From an uncultured Fibrobacter sp. (lineage in GTDB: Bacteria > Fibrobacterota > Fibrobacteria > Fibrobacterales > Fibrobacteraceae), in NCBI GenBank assembly GCA_947165045.1, contig CAMUYW010000008.1, positions 1 to 64,000 on the forward strand: DNA of 64,000 nt, read 5' to 3'. Each line of letters begins with the position of its first letter. Positions within the stretch are counted from its first letter, which is position 1. Position numbers and translations under genes: made by a program. Below, in pieces: positions 56,965 through 64,000 of the stretch. The notes under the pieces are model-generated. The model did no database searches. It saw nothing but the letters and a program-made list of their open reading frames with translations, and was not told where the DNA came from.

Positions 56965-59094
56965 TTATTCTTTAACGAATTTATGCGGCAGTAGTCTAAC
57001 CCCAACAGGGTTTAGCTTAGCATGGCCGCCTACATTTGAAGGCAATTGTAAGCCAAATCCCGAAGCTCTTAGACGCTCGTCACTAATTCCTTTGTTTACA
57101 AGAAATTCGTAAATAACAGTCGCACGCGCTTCGGACAGAGCTTGAGGAACCATTGCTTCTCCAGGCTTTACACTGCATTGAATTTCAATTGCAATTTGCT
57201 TGTTATGGCGCATGATCGAAACCACATCGCTAAACGCCGTGTAAGCCGAATTAAGCGGTTTGTCAGTCCCCTTGTGGAACTGAATACGCCTTGCAATCTT
57301 ATCGAGGTTTTGTTTTTCGCGGATGGGGCATCCGTTTTGGTCTACTTCTGTCCCTTCAAGAGTGTTGGGGCAATTGTCGAGATAGTCGAAAATACCATCC
57401 TTGTCAGAATCAATGGGGCAGCCCCTCTTGTCTACAGGTGCATTTTCTGGAGTTGCTGGGCATTCATCTTCTTCATCGAAAACGCCATCGCGGTCAGTAT
57501 CTACTCGACAACCTAAACGGTCTACTTTCACTCCTGTTGGTGTGTTTTCGCATTTGTCAACATTGTCGGGGACACCGTCTTCGTCAGAATCAATGGGGCA
57601 GCCATACGTGTTTACAATTTCTTTAGGCATGCTTGTTGGGCACTGATCCCATTCATCAGGAACACCGTCTTCATCGCGATCCAAGAAACATCCATATTTA
57701 TTGACCATAAGTCCAGATGGCGTGTTGGGGCAGGAGTCCTGTATATCAGGAATTCCGTCTTCATCTGTATCCAAAATACAGCCTCGATCGTTAACTTGTT
57801 CTCCAGGAGCTGATTTGGGGCATTTGTCTAGTTCGTCCGGAATACCATCTTTATCGGCATCACGAATACATCCAAATTCATCAACAGGATACCCTTGCTT
57901 TGTGTCAGAGCATTCGTCCATGTAGTCCGGAACGCCGTCTTCATCATTATCAAACGGGCACCCGCTTTCGTCGATAAGCACTTCTGGGGGTGTGTCTGGA
58001 CATTTGTCTAAGTCATCAGCGATACCATCGCTATCTTCGTCTGGGGCGCAACGGTACTTGTTTTCCTTTAAAGTGCGACCGGACTTAGGGCACGAGTTCA
58101 AACGCTGCTTGTAGTCTTCAATCCTTCCACTGAGGTCGAATGTTCTACTGAGCTTGATAGAAACTGCAATTGGAGGGCTTCCCGGAACGGTGTAAGAATA
58201 TTCATGCCCCTTGTTCTTTATTGTAATTGCTTGTCCGCGACTGACTTTACGCTTTCTGAAGAGATCCATGCCAAGATCGGCGTTGATTGAAAGCGTTGTG
58301 AATTTTGGAAGTCTAAGTTTCAAGCCTGGAGAAAATCTCAATTGATCGTTCAAGAAACCTTGGAAGATATCTTTTGAACGAATTCGTGTCTCTCCAGATG
58401 TTTCTAGGACAAGCGATACCCATTCGTAGGGGAACAAATTGATACCCGTACCCCAGATAAAAATATTCTCGCCATTTTCAATGTTTCTAAGAATACCGGC
58501 GTAATTATTCCAGTTGATATTTCGATGAATGTTCATCGTTAAGTATAGCGTTCCGGCAACAGCTAAATCGGCTGCAGAATAGGAGTTTGTGTAGCCACCT
58601 TTATGGATATACCAAAGATGTCTTGGACGTAAACCTTTTTCGTTTGTTCCCGTTGGGAGAAACACTTCAAGTGCTGCCGCCGCATTAAACAAGTCTCTCA
58701 GCGATTGGTTGGGAAGTTGAGCCCTGACCAAGAGTCCTAGGTCGCCAAAGCCAAGTCCCTTGAGTCTTGTTCCACCGGCATCACCATCGTAGTGGACACT
58801 CACATTAAGTCCAACTTCCAAGTAATCGAGAATTCCGTATCCGACGTAGCCGATAACGGAGTTCGAGGGGGATTTGGTCAAATCTCTTTTATTGCCGTTT
58901 TCATCGACGATATAGCCTTCGATACTGGCAGGCTTATTGCTGCTAGCCATTTCGAAACCACCCATGATGAACAGGTCGCCAGGACTGAGAGTGCGGGCTC
59001 CGGGGACATGGATTCCGCTGTTATTGATGAAAAATCCAGATTGCGCGAACAGAAAAACGGCGCTAACGAGAAGTGTTAATAGAAATTGTTTCAT
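56965..59094 (-). CDS. TSP3-repeat outer-membrane protein with OmpA-like C-terminus
   Basis: The 709-aa protein has a signal peptide (MKQFLLTLLVSAVFLFAQSG) and a beta-barrel-like N-terminal domain (about 22-325). About eight calcium-binding thrombospondin type 3 repeats (about 355-605) follow, of the form DEDGVPDYMDECSDT / DKDGIPDELDKCP, each with Asp and Cys pairs. The C-terminal OmpA-like domain (about 610-709) has RIQFHKGTDKPLNSAYTAF and ALSEARATVIYEFLVNKGI. The usual GHTD motif is replaced by QCSVKPGE, so diaminopimelate binding may be weakened. Proteins of this layout are abundant outer-membrane components of Fibrobacter. Confidence 0.85.
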   Translation of the reverse strand: MKQFLLTLLVSAVFLFAQSGFFINNSGIHVPGARTLSPGDLFIMGGFEMASSNKPASIEGYIVDENGNKRDLTKSPSNSVIGYVGYGILDYLEVGLNVSVHYDGDAGGTRLKGLGFGDLGLLVRAQLPNQSLRDLFNAAAALEVFLPTGTNEKGLRPRHLWYIHKGGYTNSYSAADLAVAGTLYLTMNIHRNINWNNYAGILRNIENGENIFIWGTGINLFPYEWVSLVLETSGETRIRSKDIFQGFLNDQLRFSPGLKLRLPKFTTLSINADLGMDLFRKRKVSRGQAITIKNKGHEYSYTVPGSPPIAVSIKLSRTFDLSGRIEDYKQRLNSCPKSGRTLKENKYRCAPDEDSDGIADDLDKCPDTPPEVLIDESGCPFDNDEDGVPDYMDECSDTKQGYPVDEFGCIRDADKDGIPDELDKCPKSAPGEQVNDRGCILDTDEDGIPDIQDSCPNTPSGLMVNKYGCFLDRDEDGVPDEWDQCPTSMPKEIVNTYGCPIDSDEDGVPDNVDKCENTPTGVKVDRLGCRVDTDRDGVFDEEDECPATPENAPVDKRGCPIDSDKDGIFDYLDNCPNTLEGTEVDQNGCPIREKQNLDKIARRIQFHKGTDKPLNSAYTAFSDVVSIMRHNKQIAIEIQCSVKPGEAMVPQALSEARATVIYEFLVNKGISDERLRASGFGLQLPSNVGGHAKLNPVGVRLLPHKFVKE

Positions 59095-59171
59095 TTTTCA
59101 TAAAGAATTTAGACATTTTTTGGGATTATCTGTTTGCATTTAAAAAATTATGTATATATTTCACTTCCGAA

Positions 59172-59327
59172 GTGAGAAACAAGAATTCCACAAACAAATT
59201 GCCGTCATGGCATAGAAAATCGCAAACGGCCTACAAGGTCAACAGGGTGATTATTATCCTGCAAATTGTAACGGCTATTGCGATGTGTGGTGTTATTCTT
59301 TACGGTATGAACAGATTGATGCAATAA
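59172..59327 (+). CDS. 51-aa membrane peptide upstream of the MltD-like gene
   Basis: The frame reads a basic start (MRNKNSTNKLPSWHRKSQTAYKVN), one TM helix (about 26-46, VIIILQIVTAIAMCGVILYG) and ends NRLMQ. GTG at 59172 follows a TATATTTC box by nine bases, with no Shine-Dalgarno. The longer track ORF starts inside the opposite OmpA gene's upstream region. The next gene starts 17 bases downstream. Function unknown. Confidence 0.5.
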   Translation: MRNKNSTNKLPSWHRKSQTAYKVNRVIIILQIVTAIAMCGVILYGMNRLMQ

Positions 59328-59344
59328 ACTGGAGGAAAGCTTAT

Positions 59345-59560
59345 ATGAGCATAGCTTACTATTGTGGTCGTCGTCCTAAGAGTGATGCGTTTGATGATAC
59401 TCCCGATCCATCTTTCTTGGGCGAAGAAGACGATCTGATCAAAGAAGAAGAAGAAGAACCGCAAGAAGAAGTTGACGAAGAAGTTGATTTTGACAAGCCA
59501 TCCTTTGGCCGTAATCCCATTTGGTCTGACTACGGCGAAGACATGGATTTCGACCAGTGA
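59345..59560 (+). CDS. 71-aa acidic protein upstream of the MltD-like gene
   Basis: Begins MSIAYYCGRRPKSDAFDD and then becomes strongly acidic (EEDDLIKEEEEEPQEEVDEEVDFDKP), ending DYGEDMDFDQ; no signal peptide. GGAGG lies eight bases before the ATG, so translation is well supported. Its stop overlaps the GTG start of the lytic transglycosylase gene. It may be a small regulatory or chaperone-like partner; no family recognised. Confidence 0.65.
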   Translation: MSIAYYCGRRPKSDAFDDTPDPSFLGEEDDLIKEEEEEPQEEVDEEVDFDKPSFGRNPIWSDYGEDMDFDQ

Positions 59561-61914
59561 TATGGTCGAATACATTTCTTAGACTCGGCTTCGCACTTGT
59601 TTTTTTAATGTTGTCCGCCTGCGCTTCCAAGCAGGCGAAGGTTGCCGCGTCTTCGCAGGGGAGGCCTATTCCTACGGAAAAGGTCTCTATCGATGTATCC
59701 GGAACAAATCCAGGCAAAGAAATCGTTGGAGATTCTACTAGGCCTTCCTGGGTCTATTATCAGTATGGTCTTCAAGCTATCGATAACAATGAATGGGCTG
59801 TTTCCAAGCATTACCTCGAAGAATCGCTCCGATTGTTAGTCACAGAAAAGTACGACTCTTCCAAGAGCCGCCTTACGCGTTCCGAAGACTCGATTTATAG
59901 AATGCAGATGCCTGTGCGCATTGTCCAGGCGCTAGAAGATGTTTACCCGAACCTTTCACAGGATGGGGATGATTCTACTTCTGTCGATAGTCTTTCGATT
60001 GATGGCGTGGACGCTTACGACGAAAATGCGGCGGACAGTGCTTCGATGCGCGTCATCGAAAACTTCTTGGATACGGTGGATGCAGGGCGATTCTCGCTCC
60101 CGGTTCGCTTTAACGAGCGCGTCATGCAAGAAATCTACTACATGACAACGACTGCACGCGGCTTTATTACAAGGTCTCTTACTCGCAAAACCGCTTACGA
60201 TTCCTTGATTTATACAAAGCTCGCGCAAAAACGCATGCCGCGAGACCTCATCTATTTGGCATTGGTTGAATCCGGCTTTAACGTGAAGGCTTACAGCCGT
60301 GCAAAAGCGGCGGGCATGTGGCAGTTTATCCCTGAAACGGGTATCCGCTATGGCTTGGAAGTTGATTTTTGGGTCGATATGCGTCGCAATCCGGAACTTG
60401 CAACCGATGCTGCATTGAGTTATCTCTCCAGCTTGTATGCTGAATTTGGCGATTGGCTTTTGTCGATGGCGGCTTATAACTGCGGTGAAGGCCGAATCCG
60501 CCGTTTGATTCGCGAAAAGAAAGCTGATTCCACGTGGGGGGACCGTCCAGTCACTTATTGGGACTTGCAGCTCCCGCAAGAAACCATGCACTACGTGCCA
60601 CGAATTCTTGCTGCAATGGTCATTGGGCACTTCCCAGACCATTATGATGTTGCAATTGAAAAGCGCCATTTGCCGGCGTACGATACCGTGACCGTATTTG
60701 ATTCGTTCTCGATGGATGAAATTGCAAAATTCTTGAAAGTCCCCGAAGACACTCTTCGTACGTTGAACATGGAACTTACCATGTGGTGTACGCCTCCTAA
60801 TCGTGATGCTTATTTGCTCCGATTGCCGTATGGAACGCGAGCCGCCTTTGTCCAGAATTACGATCGCATGGAAAAGAACGGATTTTCAAGCTGGAAACAG
60901 CATAAGGTCCGTAAGGGTGAATCTATAGGCAATATCGCCCAACAATATGGCGTTCGAGTAGCTGAAATTCAGCGAGCAAACGACATGAAGAAGAACGCGA
61001 AACTTAAGGTGGGCAGAACACTTTTGATTCCCGTGAAGGTTGCTCCACGTCGTTCTACAGGCAAAAAACCGACCAAAGTCCGTACGTATGTTGTTCAGCT
61101 AGGGGATAATTTGGGCTCAATATCTCGGCGTTTTGGCGTTTCTCAGGAATCATTACGTGTTTGGAACAACATTGATGCCGGTTATAACGTCAAAAAAGGT
61201 GATACCATTTATGTTTCCAAGCCGGATTTGAAGCCGAGCAGTTTTGTACAACAGCGTGTAGCACTCAAGAAAGGCGAGAAATATATCGTCAAGGAAGGCG
61301 ATACCTACGCGCTCATCGCAAAACAGTACAAAGTTCCGGTGTTCCTCTTATTGCAGGCCAATAGCGGCTTTACCAAGCGCTTGACCATCGGTGATTCCCT
61401 TTCTATCCCGGTTTACGTTCGTCCGCCGCGTAAAATGTCTAAGGCTATTGATGACGAAGTTCCAGTTGTAGAAGTGGCCAAGGCTAATGAAACTACCGAT
61501 TCCAAGAAGTCGAACAAAAATTCCAAGAAAGCCGCAGAACCGGCTGCGTCTAAAAAGCAGCCGGTCAGCACGACGATTATCTACACAGTTGAATCCGGAG
61601 ATAATCTGTTTGCAATTGCCAAAAAGTATTCGACAACGGTTAACGCAATTCGTGAAATGAACGAAATGGGTAATTCCTCGAACATCAAGGTCGGGCAAAA
61701 ACTCAAGATTCCGGGCTCTGCAGCTCCGGCGCCAAGCACCCCGAAGGTCGAAGAAATCACCCACGTTGTTAAAAAAGGCGAAGGTCTTTGGGACATTTCG
61801 CGCCAGTACGGCGTGACGATTGAAGATATTGTGAAGTGGAACGGACTCAAAGACACGAAAATCAAGATTAATGAGAAGCTAAAAATCAAGACAACAAAGA
61901 AAAACAAGAAGTAG
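59557..61914 (+). CDS. MltD-like membrane-bound lytic murein transglycosylase with LysM repeats
   Basis: The 785-aa lipoprotein (lipobox LSAC about residue 20) has an SLT goose-lysozyme-like domain at about 205-360: MPRDLIYLALVESGFNVKAYSRAKAAGMWQFIPETGIRYGL with the catalytic Glu, then LLSMAAYNCGEGRIRRLI. About five LysM modules follow (near 447, 506, 568, 668 and 730: HKVRKGESIGNIAQQYGVRVAEIQRAN, YVVQLGDNLGSISRRFGV, YIVKEGDTYALIAKQYKV, YTVESGDNLFAIAKKYSTT, HVVKKGEGLWDISRQYGV). It cleaves peptidoglycan glycan strands to 1,6-anhydro products. It is the third gene of a small operon, and its GTG start overlaps the acidic-protein gene stop. Confidence 0.92.
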   Translation: MIWSNTFLRLGFALVFLMLSACASKQAKVAASSQGRPIPTEKVSIDVSGTNPGKEIVGDSTRPSWVYYQYGLQAIDNNEWAVSKHYLEESLRLLVTEKYDSSKSRLTRSEDSIYRMQMPVRIVQALEDVYPNLSQDGDDSTSVDSLSIDGVDAYDENAADSASMRVIENFLDTVDAGRFSLPVRFNERVMQEIYYMTTTARGFITRSLTRKTAYDSLIYTKLAQKRMPRDLIYLALVESGFNVKAYSRAKAAGMWQFIPETGIRYGLEVDFWVDMRRNPELATDAALSYLSSLYAEFGDWLLSMAAYNCGEGRIRRLIREKKADSTWGDRPVTYWDLQLPQETMHYVPRILAAMVIGHFPDHYDVAIEKRHLPAYDTVTVFDSFSMDEIAKFLKVPEDTLRTLNMELTMWCTPPNRDAYLLRLPYGTRAAFVQNYDRMEKNGFSSWKQHKVRKGESIGNIAQQYGVRVAEIQRANDMKKNAKLKVGRTLLIPVKVAPRRSTGKKPTKVRTYVVQLGDNLGSISRRFGVSQESLRVWNNIDAGYNVKKGDTIYVSKPDLKPSSFVQQRVALKKGEKYIVKEGDTYALIAKQYKVPVFLLLQANSGFTKRLTIGDSLSIPVYVRPPRKMSKAIDDEVPVVEVAKANETTDSKKSNKNSKKAAEPAASKKQPVSTTIIYTVESGDNLFAIAKKYSTTVNAIREMNEMGNSSNIKVGQKLKIPGSAAPAPSTPKVEEITHVVKKGEGLWDISRQYGVTIEDIVKWNGLKDTKIKINEKLKIKTTKKNKK

Positions 61915-62025
61915 AGTCGTGTTTTTAATAAAAAAAAGTGTAAATTCGTGTTTTTTTTGTTATAAATCGAAAAAAATAGTGTAGTTTTAACTTGAAAATT
62001 CAAAAAAAATTCATTGGAGTATAAT

Positions 62026-62766
62026 ATGAAGAAGAAACTCTTGGCTCTCTGTGCTGCTGGTCTCATTTTTTCCTTGACCGGTTGTGAAGAAACCATGGAC
62101 CCGAACGATCCGCAGTCTGTTCGCAGATATTTGACGAAAAAGCAGATTGGCTTTACGCCGAATCAGTTCGTCTCTTACGCCGTCAATAGCGATACCGCCA
62201 AGATGACACTTTTCCTTCAGGCTTCTTTTGAAATTGACCAGCCGGCTGACAATGGCAACAACGCTGTTGCTATCGCAGCAAACAAGGGCAACATGATGGT
62301 GCTCAACTACTTGTTCGATCATGGTGCTAAGGCTAATGTCAATAACGGTAATGGTGAACCGGTGATTGATAACGCCGTCATGATGGGCAATAAGGAAGTT
62401 GTCCTTCGCCTTTTGGAACAGCTCAAGAAGGAAGGCGTAGAACCGCAGAACCTCGCTACGGCAGTGCTTATCGCCGCAAAGACCGGCAAGGCCGACATGC
62501 TCGAAGTTCTTGCTAACGCTGGCGCTCCGCTTGAAAACCGCAGCCCGGATGGTTACATGCCGATTCATTGGGCTGTCAAGTCTGGCAACTACGACGCTAT
62601 GATGTTCCTCATCCAGAAGGGTGTTGATGTGAACGCTAAGTGCGGTCAGGGCTATTCTGTGCTCGACTGGGCAACGAACGAAGGTTATACTCGTTTGATT
62701 AAGGCTTTGAAGAAAGCAGGTGCTAAGCTTACAGCAAAGTATAAGATTGACTCTCGTGGCAAGTAA
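62026..62766 (+). CDS. Ankyrin-repeat lipoprotein
   Basis: The 246-aa protein has a lipoprotein signal (MKKKLLALCAAGLIFSLTGC, lipobox LTGC) and four to five ankyrin repeats (about 75-235). Examples are NGNNAVAIAANKGNMMVLNYLFDHGAKANVNNGNG, NLATAVLIAAKTGKADMLEVLANAGAPLENRSPDG and YMPIHWAVKSGNYDAMMFLIQKGVDVNAK. It is an envelope-anchored protein-binding scaffold, with target unknown. ATG 62026 has GGAG eight bases upstream. The 62767-62859 gap holds a palindromic terminator. Confidence 0.8.
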   Translation: MKKKLLALCAAGLIFSLTGCEETMDPNDPQSVRRYLTKKQIGFTPNQFVSYAVNSDTAKMTLFLQASFEIDQPADNGNNAVAIAANKGNMMVLNYLFDHGAKANVNNGNGEPVIDNAVMMGNKEVVLRLLEQLKKEGVEPQNLATAVLIAAKTGKADMLEVLANAGAPLENRSPDGYMPIHWAVKSGNYDAMMFLIQKGVDVNAKCGQGYSVLDWATNEGYTRLIKALKKAGAKLTAKYKIDSRGK

Positions 62767-62785
62767 TTAGTTTGCTTTTTTAACA

Positions 62786-62822
62786 CGTCATCCCGGCTTG
62801 GAAGCCGGGATCTTTTTTATTT
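62786..62822 (+). terminator. Palindromic repeat serving as terminator before dapB
   Basis: GTCATCCCGGCTTGGAAGCCGGGATC followed by TTTTTTATTTTTT: the repeat supplies the stem and the T-run makes it a textbook intrinsic terminator for the ankyrin gene. Confidence 0.8.
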
Positions 62823-62859
62823 TTTCTAACTTTATTCCAAAAGATTAACAGGAGTTTTT

Positions 62860-63690
62860 ATGTCCGTTCAAGTGATGGTTAATGGTATTCCGGGAAGCAT
62901 GGGCCGCATCGTGGCCGAAACTTGCGTAGCCCGCGGTTTGGAACTTGTCCCGTATTCTTTGACAGGTGAAATAATTGTCGAAAACGAAGCCGAAGTTGCA
63001 GGCAAGACGATTCAGCTCTTGAAGCCGAGCAACCGTGAAGCCCGCATCGGTGAAGTGCTTGCCAAGTATCCGAACATGATTTGCATTGACTACACGCACC
63101 CGAGCGCCGTAAACGACAACGCAGCTTTCTATGTGAATCACAAGATTCCTTTCGTGATGGGTACGACCGGCGGTGACCGCGAAGCACTTGCTAAGCTTGT
63201 TGCCGACGCCAACCATCCGAGCGTGATTGCTCCGAACATGGCTAAGCAGATTGTTGCTTTCCAGATGATGATTGAATACCTCGCTAAGGAATTCCCGACG
63301 GCGTTCAATGGCTACAAGCTTTCTGTTGTCGAAAGCCACCAGAAAACCAAGGCCGACACGAGCGGTACCGCAAAGGCTGTTGTCGGTGATTTCCAGAAAA
63401 TGGGCTTTGATTTCTCCGTCGATGATATTGAAAAAGTTCGCAACGAAAAGGAACAGATGGAACGCATGCACGTACCCGAAGAATATCTCGGTGGCCACGC
63501 TTTCCATACCTACAGCCTCGATAGCGAAGATGGTACGGTGCATTTCGAATTCCAGCATAACGTTTGCGGCCGTAAGATTTACGCCGAAGGCACTGTAGAT
63601 GCAGTGAACTTCCTCGCATGCCACATCGCAAACGGCACCGCCAAGCCGTTCAACATGATGGACGTCTTGCGCTCTGGAAAGATGCGTTAA
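62860..63690 (+). CDS. dapB: 4-hydroxy-tetrahydrodipicolinate reductase (DapB, plant-like type)
   Basis: DapB reduces hydroxy-tetrahydrodipicolinate in lysine and diaminopimelate synthesis. This 276-aa protein has MVNGIPGSMGRIVAET (nucleotide-binding, with a G-x-x-G-x-M-G pattern), CIDYTHPSAV, FVMGTTGGDREAL and APNMAKQIVAFQ. VVESHQKTKADTSGTAKAV carries the catalytic His-Gln and Lys-x-D-x-S-G-T region. It resembles the plant/bacterial DapB2 subtype more than E. coli DapB. CAGGAG lies before the ATG. The next ABC permease ATG overlaps its stop (TAATG). Confidence 0.9.
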   Translation: MSVQVMVNGIPGSMGRIVAETCVARGLELVPYSLTGEIIVENEAEVAGKTIQLLKPSNREARIGEVLAKYPNMICIDYTHPSAVNDNAAFYVNHKIPFVMGTTGGDREALAKLVADANHPSVIAPNMAKQIVAFQMMIEYLAKEFPTAFNGYKLSVVESHQKTKADTSGTAKAVVGDFQKMGFDFSVDDIEKVRNEKEQMERMHVPEEYLGGHAFHTYSLDSEDGTVHFEFQHNVCGRKIYAEGTVDAVNFLACHIANGTAKPFNMMDVLRSGKMR

Positions 63691-64000
63691 TGCGCTCCTA
63701 TATCCTCCGTCGTTTGCTGCTAATGATCCCGACGCTCATCGGGATTTCATTGGTGTGTTTTATCTTGATTCAGCTCTTGCCCGGCGGCCCCGTGGAAGAG
63801 TTGATTTCTCGTGCGCAGCAGGCGGCTTCGATGAAGGGAGGGGTAGATGCATCCAAAGCGCTTTCGCCCGACCAAATTGCGCAAATCCAAGCGTACTTTG
63901 GCTTTGACCAGCCCGCGTGGAAACGCTACCTCACGTGGCTTTGGAACGTGTTGCATTTGAATCTCGGTGAAAGTTATACGTACGGACTCCCCGTGTGGGA
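63690..64000 (+). CDS. Oligopeptide-type ABC transporter permease (partial)
   Basis: The first 103 codons read MRSYILRRLLLMIPTLIGISLVCFILIQLLPGGPVEELI, the standard N-terminus and first TM helix of DppB/OppB/YejB permeases. A later helix region (PDQIAQIQAYFGFDQPAWKRYLTWLWNVLHLNLGESYTYG) is also typical. The extended insert SRAQQAASMKGGVDASKALS is more like YejB than OppB. The window ends mid-gene. The ATG overlaps the dapB stop by one base, which may be operon-level coupling or chance. Confidence 0.88.
   Translation, partial: MRSYILRRLLLMIPTLIGISLVCFILIQLLPGGPVEELISRAQQAASMKGGVDASKALSPDQIAQIQAYFGFDQPAWKRYLTWLWNVLHLNLGESYTYGLPVW

Overview
The window looks like a chromosomal segment of a Fibrobacter-type bacterium (Fibrobacterota, FCB group). 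This is inferred from a secreted GH10 xylanase, thrombospondin-type-3/OmpA envelope proteins, many lipoproteins, an aryl-polyene pigment locus, and promoters of Bacteroidota-like TAnnTTTG shape. No database search was possible. I saw no rRNA, tRNA or CRISPR array.

Region 1 (1-3.1 kb): the 3' end of tgt, then accessory genes: a PD-(D/E)XK Rpn-type nuclease, an orphan-looking HigA antitoxin, an AT-rich GIY-YIG protein and a GC-rich palindromic intergenic patch. Region 2 (3.1-15.5 kb): a heme locus with ahbC, a fused ahbA-ahbB, hemA, hemC, a fused cobA-hemD, a fused cbiX-met8, hemB and hemL. ahbD lies apart at 25 kb. Together these encode glutamyl-tRNA to uroporphyrinogen III to siroheme to heme by the siroheme-dependent (Ahb) route. 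Five of these genes carry short in-frame segments that match palindromic repeats also scattered between genes.

Region 3 (15.7-27.3 kb): acyl-CoA synthetase/deacetylase operon with a 43-aa membrane peptide, a second Rpn-type gene sharing a 25-nt upstream element with the first, SPFH protein, diguanylate cyclase, FabF, AhbD, two small membrane proteins and TadA. Region 4 (27.4-33.1 kb): a very tight six-gene operon with a lipoprotein, a beta-helix protein, two unknown helical proteins and a MotA/MotB-like (ZorA/ZorB-like) ion-driven motor pair. Its function is unknown to me and it is the best candidate for an undescribed system. Region 5 (33.4-37 kb): argH and three envelope proteins, with terminator-like hairpins placed directly before ribosome binding sites.

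Region 6 (37-53.2 kb): a complete aryl-polyene-type cluster of about 16 genes in two divergent operons. It holds two ACPs, an AMP-ligase/dehydratase fusion, two ketosynthases, a chain-length-factor-like protein, ketoreductase, dehydratase, an MIO ammonia-lyase, methyltransferase, acyltransferases, a glycosyltransferase, a LolA-like protein and an MMPL exporter. Region 7 (53.3-64 kb): YhcC-type radical SAM protein, GH10 xylanase, TSP3-OmpA protein, MltD-like transglycosylase with two small upstream genes, an ankyrin lipoprotein, dapB and the start of an oligopeptide ABC permease.

Two themes cross the window. One is a family of GTCAT...GGATC-type palindromic repeats, found between genes and inside heme genes. 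The other is a set of genes with no Shine-Dalgarno whose ATG sits 4-6 nt after a TAnnTTnn box, suggesting leaderless or near-leaderless transcripts.
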